13,974 nt of DNA from an uncultured Collinsella sp. (GCA_900545665.1 UQZU01000042.1:1-13974); one strand, 5' to 3'. Shown: positions 1 through 7,557, counted from the first letter of the stretch. Numbers and translations: made by a program. The notes: generated from the sequence alone by a model not told the origin.

Positions 1-13
1 GTATAAGAGACGG
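1..13. other. Nextera transposase mosaic-end remnant (sequencing artefact)
   Basis: Bases 1-11 (GTATAAGAGAC) equal the 3' part of the Tn5/Nextera mosaic end, AGATGTGTATAAGAGACAG. Base 12 differs (G for A) and base 13 matches again. The other end of the window carries a complete Nextera adapter, so this is best read as untrimmed adapter. The native sequence probably begins at 12-14, and any codon read below base 12 should be ignored. Confidence 0.75.
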
Positions 14-709
14 GGGCTTGCGACCGCGACGGTGCGGGCGCAAAGCCGGATCGACAACGGGAACTTCGCTGGCCTCGACAGGCGCAGCGGACTCAGCAGG
101 CGATGCGCCCTCCCCTGCCGCGGAACGAACCGAAGCCTCGGTGAGCTCGAGGGTTACCTGATCGGCAACCTGCTCGGCCTTAGCAGCCGTGCGACGGCGT
201 GTGCGCGGTGCCGGCTTCTCGGTCGGCTGGTCGGCGGCAGGGGTCTCGGTGGCGGCAGGCGTCTCGGGCACAGACGGAGCTGCAAGCTCGGTCAGAGCCG
301 CGGCCTCGCGCTCGGCAGCACGACGGCGGGCGCGCACCACCTGAGCCTCGCTAATCTGCGCCAACGCACGTGCCTGCGCGACCTCATCGGAAATCGGCGC
401 CGAGGAGTCAGCTGCAACGGTGCGCTTGACGCGCGTCATGCGCGTGGTACGGCGCTTGGGCTTGGTGACCTCCTCGCCGTCAGCAGCAGGCTTGGCCGTG
501 CGGCGCGTACGCTTGGGCTTTGCCGGAGCAGCCTCCTCACCAGTTGCAGGCACGGCCTTCTCAGCCGTTGCAGGCGTAGGCGTCGAAGCAGCCTTAGGCG
601 TCTCAGGAGCCGAGGCATGCGCGGGCGCCGCGACCTGGTCCGACGCAACCGGTGCAGCGGGAGCGGCTTGCGTCGTCGTTATTTCGTTTTCTTGCTGTTG
701 ATCAGACAC
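12..709 (-). CDS. rho: Probable transcription termination factor Rho, N-terminal part only (3' end off the window)
   Basis: An uninterrupted minus-strand frame runs from a GTG at 709 to the window edge (about 232 codons). An in-frame TGA four codons upstream of the GTG and the lack of another start between them make this the likely start; a purine-rich stretch lies upstream but no strong Shine-Dalgarno. The protein begins VSDQQQENEI. It is low complexity, rich in Ala, Pro, Glu, Lys and Arg, with basic clusters near residues 64-73, 83-96, 126-134, 168-177 and 225-231 (for example KPKRTRR, PRTRRR, RPHRRGRK), so it should be disordered and nucleic-acid binding. No catalytic domain is reached. 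Rho is inferred because actinobacterial Rho proteins carry long Arg-rich N-terminal extensions and because rho lies downstream of argS in Actinobacteria, as here. An RNase E/G or another Arg/Ala-rich protein cannot be excluded. That this is a CDS is much surer than the name. Confidence 0.6.
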
Positions 710-852
710 AGTGTTTGCTCAACTTTCTTTTCAAGCCCTGTGATCACATGCTCCCTGCATAAACCTTCAGGGCGGCTAAACAGTCTAGTTCCGTTCAAAA
801 CGACGGACATCATTGATCTGTATCGAGATGATTGCGTCATATACGCAGCATT

Positions 853-880
853 AGTGTAACACAACCGCCGCCACCTGCAA
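853..880 (-). promoter_or_regulatory. Candidate sigma-70 promoter for the Rho-like gene
   Basis: On the minus strand a -35 box TTGCAG (875-880) is followed after 16 bases by a -10 box TACACT (853-858). Transcription would start near 846 and give a leader of about 140 nt before the GTG at 709. A long leader fits the known autoregulation of rho in other bacteria. The leader also holds a perfect 10-bp palindrome TGTGATCACA (739-748). Box matches only; no experimental support. Confidence 0.4.
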
Positions 881-964
881 CTTAGTCATTGGGAACGCTC
901 TTAAACGACTAGTCAAAAGGGGCACTCTTTGGTTTAACACCCACAAATCTGACTGCCTCCGCCA

Positions 965-1114
965 AAACTATGGCGGTTTACTACGATGAATCGCTCAACC
1001 GCGACCACTCCGAAACTTGTTGAACTAAAACCGCAGGTAGATGCCCTGCACTTTTTGCGAAAAGCTGGCGTGGTTGGAATTTCTCATATTCATCGTAGTG
1101 AACCGGCATAGTTT
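965..1114. repeat. Inverted pair of a 27-bp repeat in the argS/Rho-like intergenic region
   Basis: Bases 965-991 and the reverse complement of 1088-1114 agree at 25 of 27 positions (core ACTACGATGAAT). The arms are separated by 96 bases. Similarity continues loosely inward: both arms show GATGAAT, then 11-12 variable bases, then ACCAC. They therefore look like two diverged copies of a longer element facing each other, not just a hairpin. The left arm also forms a small hairpin (ccgcca 959-964 with tggcgg 971-976). There is no ORF or obvious target-site duplication. The rest of the 710-1158 gap holds only the candidate promoter and leader of the Rho-like gene. Confidence 0.7.
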
Positions 1115-1158
1115 CGTATTTCCAGCAGTTCCAAATTCGTCAATACGTCGGCGTTTGC

Positions 1159-1188
1159 AAAAAACCCGACCTCCGCATGGAGATCGGG
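1159..1188 (-). terminator. Rho-independent terminator of argS
   Basis: Read on the minus strand: CCCGATCTCC, loop ATGC, GGAGGTCGGG, then six T. The stem is 10 bp with one G-U pair. It lies about 50 nt past the argS stop codon, so the Rho-like gene downstream is probably transcribed separately. Confidence 0.85.
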
Positions 1189-1237
1189 CTTATAGGGCTC
1201 AGCAAAGCCGAACCTACACGGTTAAATGACCCGCAGC

Positions 1238-3091
1238 TTACATCTGCTCGGGAGCGGAGACACCAACAAGGGTGAGCACCAGGGCGAGCGTCACGCGGAC
1301 GGCATCGCAAGCGGCCAGACGGGCACGCGAAAGCTCGGGGTCGACGGGACGGCCCTCGCTCGGCAGCACCTGGCAGGCAGCGTAGAAGCTGTGGAAGTCG
1401 CCGGCAAGCTCCTCGGCAAAGTGCGTCAGACGGAACGGGGCGCGGTCGCGAGCGCAGCTGGCGATGAGGTCGGTGAGCTCGTTGAGCTTACGCGAAAGGG
1501 CAAGCTCGGTCGGGTCGGTCAGCAGCGAGTAATCGACGTTCTCGCCGATGGCCTTCTCGGCGACGGCCTTCATGCCCATCTCGTCAGCCTGCTCGGGCGT
1601 AACGTCGGCGGCACGGCGCAGGATGGAGCACACGCGGGCGTGAGCATACTGCACGTAATAGACCGGGTTGGAGTTGTCGCGCTTCTTAACGGCCTCAATA
1701 TCGAAGTCGACCATCTGGTTGGAGCTCTTGGAGATGAGCGTGTAGCGAGCGGCATCGGAGCCGACCTCGTCGACGAGCTCCTGCAGGGTCACCATGGTGC
1801 CCTTGCGCTTGGACATTCGGACGGGCTTGCCGTTACGCAGCAGGTTGACGAGCTGGCCCAGCAGAACCTCAAACTTGCCGGGATAGCCAAGGGCGTCGCA
1901 GACGCAGCGGACGCGCTCGATGTAGCCGTGGTGGTCGGCACCCCAGATGTCGATGACGTGGTCGACGCGCTGGAACTTATCCCAGTGATAGGCAACGTCG
2001 GAGGCGAAGTAGGTGTACTCGCCGTCGGACTTGATCAGGACGCGGTCCTTGTCATCGCCCAGGTCGGTGGAGCGGAACCACAGGGCGCCGTCCTTGGTGT
2101 AGAGGTAGCCCATCTTGTCGAGCTTCTCAAAAGCGCGGTCGACGGCGGAGGTGCCGGCGGTCTCACCCTCGGTGTCCTTCACATACAGCGAACGCTCGGA
2201 GTACCAACGATCGAAGTCGCAATTGACGGCGTGGCAGAGGTCGCGCATGTTGTCGACCATCTTCACATAGCCGCGCTCGCGGAAGCTCTCCATGCGCTCC
2301 TGCGGATCGGCGTTGACCCACTTATCGCCGTCGGTGCGCCAGAACTCGGCAGCCTCGTCGATGATGTAGTCGCCGCCATAGGAGTCCTTGCCCAGGGTCT
2401 CGGCAAAGTTGTCCTGATACGGATGGGTCTCGGGGTGCTCGTCGTTCTCGTCGGCAACAAAGGCGTCACGGTCGGCGATCAGCAGCTTGTGAGCCTCGTC
2501 GATATCCACGCCCTGCTTGGCGATGATGTCGGCAAGCTGCATATAGCGCGTGCTGATGGAGTTGCCGAAAGTGTTCATCTGAGAGCCGTGGTCGTTGATG
2601 TAGAACTCACGCTGGATGTCGTAACCGGCGTGGTCCATCACACGGCAGAGCGAGTCGCCCAGCGCGGCCCAGCGGCCGTGGCCGATGTGCATGGGGCCGA
2701 CGGGGTTAGCGGAAACGAACTCGACCTGGGTCTTCAGGCCACCACCGACGTTGGACTTAGCGAAGTCCATGCCCTTCTCGCGAGCCTCGCCAAAGATGGC
2801 ATTCTTGACGGCAACGGAGAGGTAGAAGTTGATGAAGCCGGGGCCTGCGATCTCGACCTTCTCGATCGCGGGGTCCTCGGGCATATGGGCAACGATGGCC
2901 TCGGCGATCTTGCGCGGGGCGCAGTGGGCCAGCTTGGCGGACTTCAGGGCCATGGTAGAGGTCCACTCGCCATGAGAAGTGTCAGCCGGTCGCTCGATAG
3001 CGCAATCGTCAAGTTCAAATGCGGAAAGGTCGCCGGCCTCCTGGGCCGCAGCAAGCGCAGCGCGTACCAGCTCTTCAATCTTCTCGGGCAT
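1238..3091 (-). CDS. argS: Arginine--tRNA ligase (ArgRS)
   Basis: This is a class I aminoacyl-tRNA synthetase of 617 residues that charges tRNA-Arg with arginine using ATP in the cytoplasm. An N-terminal Arg-S additive domain is followed by the catalytic core with FVSANPVGPMHIGH (HIGH at 135-138) and the KMSKS-type loop RMSKR at 425-429. The C-terminal DALR anticodon-binding helices contain YVQYAHARVCSILRRA and end LVGVSAPEQM. The frame is open 30 codons further upstream to a GTG at 3181, but AAGGAGG sits four bases before the ATG at 3091, so that start is chosen. The length is slightly above that of E. coli ArgRS. The gene is divergent from carD and ends in its own terminator. All expected motifs are intact. 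Confidence 0.97.
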   Translation of the reverse strand: MPEKIEELVRAALAAAQEAGDLSAFELDDCAIERPADTSHGEWTSTMALKSAKLAHCAPRKIAEAIVAHMPEDPAIEKVEIAGPGFINFYLSVAVKNAIFGEAREKGMDFAKSNVGGGLKTQVEFVSANPVGPMHIGHGRWAALGDSLCRVMDHAGYDIQREFYINDHGSQMNTFGNSISTRYMQLADIIAKQGVDIDEAHKLLIADRDAFVADENDEHPETHPYQDNFAETLGKDSYGGDYIIDEAAEFWRTDGDKWVNADPQERMESFRERGYVKMVDNMRDLCHAVNCDFDRWYSERSLYVKDTEGETAGTSAVDRAFEKLDKMGYLYTKDGALWFRSTDLGDDKDRVLIKSDGEYTYFASDVAYHWDKFQRVDHVIDIWGADHHGYIERVRCVCDALGYPGKFEVLLGQLVNLLRNGKPVRMSKRKGTMVTLQELVDEVGSDAARYTLISKSSNQMVDFDIEAVKKRDNSNPVYYVQYAHARVCSILRRAADVTPEQADEMGMKAVAEKAIGENVDYSLLTDPTELALSRKLNELTDLIASCARDRAPFRLTHFAEELAGDFHSFYAACQVLPSEGRPVDPELSRARLAACDAVRVTLALVLTLVGVSAPEQM

Positions 3092-3095
3092 AGAT

Positions 3096-3102
3096 CCTCC
3101 TT
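3096..3102 (-). promoter_or_regulatory. Shine-Dalgarno sequence that fixes the argS start
   Basis: AAGGAGG on the minus strand lies four bases before the ATG at 3091-3089. This favours that start over the upstream in-frame GTG at 3181, which has no comparable site. Confidence 0.85.
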
Positions 3103-3150
3103 GTGTTAAAGCCCCCGAGCTCTTGGTCACTCGTAGGGCAAAAGCCAGAG

Positions 3151-3159
3151 TTTGTAGCA
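3151..3159 (-). promoter_or_regulatory. Candidate extended -10 promoter of argS
   Basis: TGCTACAAA on the minus strand resembles an extended -10 element (TGn plus TACAAA). There is no good -35 box. The motif sits inside a small inverted repeat (AGAGT at 3147-3151 with ACTCT at 3159-3163). The leader would be about 50 nt. I saw no T-box motif in it. Confidence 0.25.
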
Positions 3160-3163
3160 CTCT

Positions 3164-3390
3164 ATCACAAGCGACGGGCACTGTCGCAGGGTAAAGCTAA
3201 TAGATATTGCATATGCACAAAAATGACTACAGCTTGTATGGAGTCACTCAAAGATGCCGGTCTGCCTGCAGATTATGCAGGCGTTGAAAATGCATAAAGG
3301 TGTGAATGAGCTGCGTCTGTTATCGAATACTCTTACCTATCAGAGTTGTGTGCTTTTCCTGCATAAAGTACGGGTTTGCGCACGTCAGCG
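3164..3390. other. Divergent argS/carD intergenic region
   Basis: No plausible gene is seen; short open frames here lack a ribosome binding site and recognisable content. The only clear structure is a perfect 7-bp inverted repeat with a 5-base loop, gcctgca (3264-3270) and tgcaggc (3276-3282). It has no T-tract on either strand, so it is more likely an operator or incidental than a terminator. The region is AT-richer than the flanking genes, as expected for divergent promoters. Confidence 0.5.
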
Positions 3391-3399
3391 TGTTATTCT
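3391..3399 (+). promoter_or_regulatory. Candidate extended -10 promoter of the CarD gene
   Basis: TGTTATTCT matches an extended -10 (TGn plus TATTCT). No convincing -35 is present. It would start transcription near 3406, about 28 nt before the ATG at 3434. Confidence 0.3.
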
Positions 3400-3433
3400 A
3401 GACATACGTAAATTCGTATAAGTTGGAGGTAGC

Positions 3434-3919
3434 ATGTTCTCAATCGGTCAACACGTCATTCATCCGGGCCAGGGAGTCTGCACCGTCGTCGGTTTTAGGG
3501 ACGACACACCGCAGCCCATGCTGCTACTCGAGACCAAGCAAGGACATGCGCAGACGATCCTCATGTACCCCGTGGCGCAGGCCGACCGTTTGCACGCCGC
3601 CATCTCGCAGCAAGATGCCGAGCACCTGCTGAGCCACTATGACGAGTTGGAGTGCGACACCTTTACCGAGCGCAACAGCTCGCTTGAGGAGACACACTTT
3701 AAGCAGCAGCTCAAGCTGGGCGCGCCCGAGACGGTCCGCGTTGCAAAGACCATGATGCACCGCATTCGCCAGGCCGAGGAAGCTGATAAAAAACCCAGCT
3801 CCTACTACATGCGCGTACTCAAGGAGGCCAAGCGCCGCTCCATCGAGGAGTTCGCCGTGGCCTTGGGCGTCACCGAGGAGGACGCCGAAGCTCGCCTAGC
3901 CCAAGCCGCCCTCAACTAA
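3434..3919 (+). CDS. carD: CarD/CdnL-family transcriptional regulator
   Basis: This 161-residue protein has the CarD layout. A Tudor-like RNA-polymerase-interacting domain (about 1-55) begins MFSIGQHVIHPGQGVCTVVGF, the usual hydrophobic-G-x-x-V-x-x-P-x-x-G start of CarD proteins. A helical C-terminal part (about 60-161) contains SSYYMRVLKEAKRRS. Family members bind the polymerase beta subunit and stabilise open promoter complexes. The length fits a stand-alone CarD and not the transcription-repair factor Mfd, which shares the first domain. GGAGG lies seven bases before the ATG. A palindromic terminator follows the stop codon by 13 nt, and the HD-domain gene lies next on the same strand. Family assignment is firm; its regulon cannot be read from the sequence. 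Confidence 0.88.
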   Translation: MFSIGQHVIHPGQGVCTVVGFRDDTPQPMLLLETKQGHAQTILMYPVAQADRLHAAISQQDAEHLLSHYDELECDTFTERNSSLEETHFKQQLKLGAPETVRVAKTMMHRIRQAEEADKKPSSYYMRVLKEAKRRSIEEFAVALGVTEEDAEARLAQAALN

Positions 3920-3932
3920 CCCATCCGCGCCA

Positions 3933-3973
3933 AAAACCACCACAAAGGGGACAGGCACCTTTGTGGTGGTTTT
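3933..3973 (+). terminator. 41-bp palindrome, copy 1 (terminator after carD; REP-like)
   Basis: A perfect 16-bp stem starts AAAACCACCACAAAGG, encloses the 9-base loop GGACAGGCA, and ends in four T. It starts 13 nt after the carD stop and can act as an intrinsic terminator in either direction. The full 41 bases, loop included, recur exactly at 4643-4683. The conserved loop argues for a dispersed repeat that also serves as a terminator. Confidence 0.85.
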
Positions 3974-4027
3974 CTTGTTCTAGTAGTATTCATTCTTATC
4001 GATACCCACGAGCACAAGGAGTCTCTT

Positions 4028-4627
4028 ATGGCAGAGCCGCTTACCGCCGGAATCACCCGCGACCGTGCGTTCGAACTGCTCAACGAGCACAACAAAGATC
4101 CGTTCCACATCACCCACGGCGAGACGGTCGAGGGCACCATGCGCTACTTTGCGCGCGAGTTCGACCCAGAGAACGAGGAGTTTTGGGGCATCGTCGGTCT
4201 GCTGCACGACCTGGATTGGGAGGAGCATGAGGACGACCCCATGAACCACACCATCTATGCTGCCGAGATTCTTAAGGGCGAAGGTGCGTCTCCCGAGCTC
4301 ATTCGCGCCATCCAGACGCACACGTCGGACTTCAATACCTCGCTGCCCAAACCCGAGCTGCAGATGGAAAAGATCCTGTTTGCCTGCGATGAACTCACCG
4401 GCCTGATCGGCGCTGCAGTCATCATGCGCCCGAGCAAGAGCGTTATGGACTTTACGACCAAGTCGCTCAAGAAGAAGTTCAAGGACAAGCGCTTTGCCGC
4501 CGGCTGCTCGCGCGACGTGATTTCGCAGGGCGCCGAGATGTTGGGCTGGGAGCTCCCCGAGCTCTTTGACCGCACCATCGCGGCCATGCAGTCCTTCGCC
4601 CCCGACCGCGATACCTTCCAGGCCTAA
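4028..4627 (+). CDS. HD-domain metal-dependent phosphohydrolase family protein
   Basis: This soluble protein of 199 residues has the HD signature across most of its length: His30 (ITHGETVEG), the His60-Asp61 doublet (VGLLHDLDWE), His74 (NHTIYAAEIL), His98 (IQTHTSDF) and Asp121 (FACDELTGLIGA). HD enzymes usually hydrolyse phosphate esters of nucleotides or signalling molecules with bound metal. The substrate here cannot be inferred; no RelA/SpoT, Cas3 or GAF/PAS domain is fused. AAGGAG lies eight bases before the ATG. It is 108 nt downstream of carD but separated from it by a terminator palindrome, so co-expression may be partial. It converges on proA across the second copy of the palindrome. 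Confidence 0.85.
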   Translation: MAEPLTAGITRDRAFELLNEHNKDPFHITHGETVEGTMRYFAREFDPENEEFWGIVGLLHDLDWEEHEDDPMNHTIYAAEILKGEGASPELIRAIQTHTSDFNTSLPKPELQMEKILFACDELTGLIGAAVIMRPSKSVMDFTTKSLKKKFKDKRFAAGCSRDVISQGAEMLGWELPELFDRTIAAMQSFAPDRDTFQA

Positions 4628-4642
4628 CCGCCCACGCCACCT

Positions 4643-4683
4643 AAAACCACCACAAAGGGGACAGGCACCTTTGTGGTGGTTTT
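4643..4683. terminator. 41-bp palindrome, copy 2 (bidirectional terminator between the HD gene and proA)
   Basis: Identical to 3933-3973 over all 41 bases: 16-bp stem and loop GGACAGGCA. It lies 15 nt after the HD-gene stop and 15 nt past the proA stop on the other strand. A T-tract in each direction lets it terminate both convergent genes. Confidence 0.85.
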
Positions 4684-4698
4684 TCGTTTACGAGGGGT

Positions 4699-5985
4699 TT
4701 AGGGGCGGACCTGGCCGGTGCCGCGGAGCTTGTATTTGTAGGTGGTGAGGGCCTCGGCGGCAAAGGGGCCGCGGGCGTGGAGTTTTTGGGTCGAGATGCC
4801 GATCTCGGCACCCAGGCCAAACTCGCCGCCGTCGGTGAAGCGAGTGCTGGCGTTGGCGTACACGGCCGAGGCATCGACCGCATCGAGGAAGCGCTCGCAA
4901 GCATCCGTGTCCTCGGCAACGATGGCCTCGGAGTGCATCGTGCCGTAGCGATTGATGTGTGCGATGGCCTCGTCCTCGTTTGCCACGACCTTCACGCTCA
5001 TCTCGAGCGCCAGGTACTCGCGACCCCAGTCCTCCTCAGTCGCGGCGACGTAGTTGTCGCCCTCGGCAAGCCCAGCGTCGGCGCATGCGGCGCACGTGGC
5101 CTCGTCGCCGTGAATCAGTACGCCGTGGTCGTGCAGCACGGCAACGACTGCGGGCAGGAAGCGATCAGCAACGGCACGGTCGACCAGCAGCGACTCGGCG
5201 GCATTGCACACGCCTACGCGCTGGGTCTTGGCATTGACGATAATGTTGAGCGCCTTATCAAAGTCGGCGGATTCATGCACGTAGATGTGGCAGTTGCCCG
5301 TGCCCGTCTCGATCACCGGCACAAGCGACTCGCGCACGCAGCGCTGGATCAGGCCTGCACCGCCGCGCGGAATGAGTACGTCGACGATACCGCGGAGCTT
5401 CATGAGCTCGCCAGTGGCCTCGCGGTCGGTGGACTCGATCATCGACACGGCCTCGCGCGGGAAGCCCTTGGCCTCGAGCGCATCGGCCAGCAGCTCGGCG
5501 ATCATGGCACACGAGTGATAGGCCAGCGAGCCGCCGCGTAGAATGCAGGCGTTGCCGGTACGGATGCAGATGCCTGCGGCGTCGGCCGTCACGTTGGGGC
5601 GCGCCTCGTAGACCATGGCGACCAGGCCCAACGGCACGCTCACGCGGGTCAGGTCCACACCGCTCGCAAGCACGCGGTGGTCGAGCACGCGGCCGACGGG
5701 ATCGGGCAGCTCGGCGAGCTTCTCCAAACCGGCGGCCATGCCCTCGACGCGCTCAGGCGTCAGCAGCAGACGGTCGAGCAGACCGGCCGAAGTGCCCGCA
5801 TCGCGCGCGGCGGACATATCGAGCTCGTTGGCGGCGACGATGGAGTCGACACCGTTGCGCAGTGCTGCGGCCATGGCGCGCACGGCCTCCTGGCGCTGCT
5901 CATCGCTCGCCGTGGCAAGCGAGGCCGACGCTGCCTTGGCGGCAACGGCAAGATCGTGGACATACGTGGCTATATCGACCGACAT
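4699..5985 (-). CDS. proA: Glutamate-5-semialdehyde dehydrogenase (gamma-glutamyl phosphate reductase)
   Basis: This enzyme catalyses the second step of proline synthesis, the NADPH-dependent reduction of gamma-glutamyl phosphate to glutamate-5-semialdehyde, which cyclises to pyrroline-5-carboxylate. The 428 residues show the ProA aldehyde-dehydrogenase fold: VSVPLGLVAMVYEARPNVT (116-133), RTGNACILRGG (142-152), VIETGTGNCHIYV (224-236) and the catalytic cysteine Cys260 in QRVGVCNAAESLLV. The C-terminal part includes FTDGGEFGLGAEIGISTQKLHARGP. The length is normal. AGGAGAAAGGG lies upstream of the ATG at 5985. It is not in an operon with proB, which lies about 1.6 kb away on the same strand beyond an opposing gene. 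proC is not in the window. Confidence 0.97.
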   Translation of the reverse strand: MSVDIATYVHDLAVAAKAASASLATASDEQRQEAVRAMAAALRNGVDSIVAANELDMSAARDAGTSAGLLDRLLLTPERVEGMAAGLEKLAELPDPVGRVLDHRVLASGVDLTRVSVPLGLVAMVYEARPNVTADAAGICIRTGNACILRGGSLAYHSCAMIAELLADALEAKGFPREAVSMIESTDREATGELMKLRGIVDVLIPRGGAGLIQRCVRESLVPVIETGTGNCHIYVHESADFDKALNIIVNAKTQRVGVCNAAESLLVDRAVADRFLPAVVAVLHDHGVLIHGDEATCAACADAGLAEGDNYVAATEEDWGREYLALEMSVKVVANEDEAIAHINRYGTMHSEAIVAEDTDACERFLDAVDASAVYANASTRFTDGGEFGLGAEIGISTQKLHARGPFAAEALTTYKYKLRGTGQVRP

Positions 5986-6053
5986 GGGCGGCCCTTTCTC
6001 CTAGAAGTTTGCAACCATGGTAGCCGATTTGCGCATGGCCTCGCCCGCGGCGG

Positions 6054-6059
6054 TAGAAT
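6054..6059 (+). promoter_or_regulatory. Candidate -10 box of the iminopeptidase-like gene
   Basis: TAGAAT matches five of six bases of the sigma-70 -10 consensus. A possible -35 (TTGCGC) is 19 bases upstream, a wide spacing. Transcription from here would start near 6066, downstream of the ATG at 6017, which supports the start at 6098. Confidence 0.4.
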
Positions 6060-6097
6060 TGGTCAACCCGAAACACCGCAACGAACGGAAGACTCAC

Positions 6098-7516
6098 ATG
6101 GCCCTCATCACTTCGTACCACGTCCCCGGCCTTTACGTCGAGGACCACAGCATCGACGTCCCCCTTGACTGGCGCGGCCTGGAGCCGATGCTCCTGGCCG
6201 TCGGCAGCACCATGCGCCGCGGCGCTATGCCGGCACCAATCGCCGGCGCGCCCGAGAGCATCAAGCTCTTCTACCGCGTGGTTTGCGCGCCCGACCGCAT
6301 CAACGACGATCTGCCGCTGCTCCTGTTTTTGCAGGGCGGCCCCGGCGGCGAGAGCCCGCGTCCGCTGTCGCCTACAAGCGACGGCTGGATCGAGGAGGCC
6401 GTCAAGCACTTCCGCGTGGTCCTTCCCGACCAGCGCGGCACCGGACGCAGTAGCTGCGTGGACGGACGCACGATCAAGGCACTGGGTGATCGCGCAACGG
6501 CCGCCGGCGCCGATGCGGCCCGCTCGCAGGCGGACTTCCTTAAGCGCCACCTCGCCAGCTCCATCGTGCGCGATTTTGAGTACCTGCGCCTGGTGGGCTT
6601 TGGCGGCAAGCCCTGGGTCACACTCGGACAGAGCTACGGAGGCTTTTTGACGTTGAGCTATCTATCGCTCTTCCCCGAGGGCGTGACGGCAAGCTTTACC
6701 TGCGGCGGCATTCCGCACGTGCCGGCGAGCGCCAGCGAGGTCTACGCGCACACCTTCCCGCGCATGGCAGCCAAAACGCAGCAGTACTACGACCGCTATC
6801 CCGCCGATGTCAATCGCGTGGCGGCGCTGGCCGATGCGATCGAGGAGCAAAAGCCCGCACTGCCCGACGGCTCACCGATGACGGTCGAGCGCCTGCAGCT
6901 CATGGGCAGCGACTTTGGCATGAAGCCGAGCTTTGAGCGCATGCACTGGATTATCGACCATGCTTTTGTTGACGGCGACGGCACGCTGAGCTGCGGAACC
7001 TCGGTATCCGACAGCTTTTTGATGCGCGCCTTCGAGCGCACCAACACGCGTACAGACCCGCTGTACTGGACGCTGCAGGAGTTCATCTACGCCGACGGCG
7101 ACACCATGCCCATCCGCTGGGCCGCGGCAGAAGAGAAGGCACACCGCGCCGAGTTCGACACCCTCGCGCGCCCGCTCATGTTTACCGGCGAGGCCATGTT
7201 CCCGTGGATGTTTGAGCAGATGCCCGAACTTAAGCCCTTCAAGCCCGCGATGGATCTGCTAATGGAAGACACGAGCTGGGACAAGATCTACGACCCGCAG
7301 CGCCTAGCATGCAACGAGGTGCCACTCCAGGCCGCCGTGTACTTCGATGACATGTACGTGGATTCGGGTCTGCAGCTCGACACGCTCAGTCGCGTGGGCA
7401 ACTCGCATGCCTGGGTGACGAACGAGTTTGAGCACGATGGCCTGCACGGCAGCGTGGTGTTCAAGCACCTCTTCGACGAAGCCCTCAACCGCGGAGACCT
7501 GCGCCGGATCTTCTAG
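6098..7516 (+). CDS. Alpha/beta hydrolase, proline iminopeptidase-like (peptidase family S33)
   Basis: This 472-residue alpha/beta hydrolase has an oxyanion-region motif GGPGGE (from residue 80), the DQRGTGRSS segment typical of proline iminopeptidases, and the nucleophile elbow GQSYGG with Ser179. The catalytic His is probably in the late EFEHDGLHG segment and the acid in the preceding YFDDMYVDSG. The size and large cap fit the bigger S33 prolyl aminopeptidases, which remove N-terminal proline from peptides. No signal peptide or membrane segment is evident, so it is likely cytosolic. The frame is open to an ATG at 6017, but only the ATG at 6098 has a purine-rich site (CGGAAG) at suitable distance and lies downstream of the candidate promoter. 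It sits between proA and proB on the opposite strand. Substrate preference is inferred from family and context. Confidence 0.85.
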   Translation: MALITSYHVPGLYVEDHSIDVPLDWRGLEPMLLAVGSTMRRGAMPAPIAGAPESIKLFYRVVCAPDRINDDLPLLLFLQGGPGGESPRPLSPTSDGWIEEAVKHFRVVLPDQRGTGRSSCVDGRTIKALGDRATAAGADAARSQADFLKRHLASSIVRDFEYLRLVGFGGKPWVTLGQSYGGFLTLSYLSLFPEGVTASFTCGGIPHVPASASEVYAHTFPRMAAKTQQYYDRYPADVNRVAALADAIEEQKPALPDGSPMTVERLQLMGSDFGMKPSFERMHWIIDHAFVDGDGTLSCGTSVSDSFLMRAFERTNTRTDPLYWTLQEFIYADGDTMPIRWAAAEEKAHRAEFDTLARPLMFTGEAMFPWMFEQMPELKPFKPAMDLLMEDTSWDKIYDPQRLACNEVPLQAAVYFDDMYVDSGLQLDTLSRVGNSHAWVTNEFEHDGLHGSVVFKHLFDEALNRGDLRRIF

Positions 7517-7529
7517 CAAAGAAGCGTCC

Positions 7530-7557
7530 CCAACTGCCGGCACCCAACTGCCGGCAC
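7530..7557. repeat. Two exact tandem copies of a 14-bp unit
   Basis: CCAACTGCCGGCAC occurs twice head to tail, starting 14 nt after the peptidase stop codon and just before the terminator hairpin. Each unit contains the small palindrome TGCCGGCA. Function unknown. Confidence 0.8.

Noticed and set aside
32..859. Arg/Leu/Gly-rich open frame on the plus strand
   Set aside because: It is the complement of the low-complexity Rho-like N-terminus and runs on through that gene's leader. The minus-strand frame has the composition of a disordered basic domain and a plausible start.
679..864. 61-codon minus-strand frame overlapping the Rho-like start, considered as a leader peptide
   Set aside because: It lacks a ribosome site, overlaps the candidate promoter and has no feature of an attenuator peptide.
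1226..3109. Open frame of 627 codons antisense to argS
   Set aside because: Mirror of the argS codon pattern. The minus strand carries all ArgRS motifs and a good ribosome site.
6017..6097. N-terminal extension of the peptidase from the ATG at 6017
   Set aside because: No ribosome site, low similarity to the family start, and the candidate -10 box at 6054 lies inside it. The ATG at 6098 is preferred.
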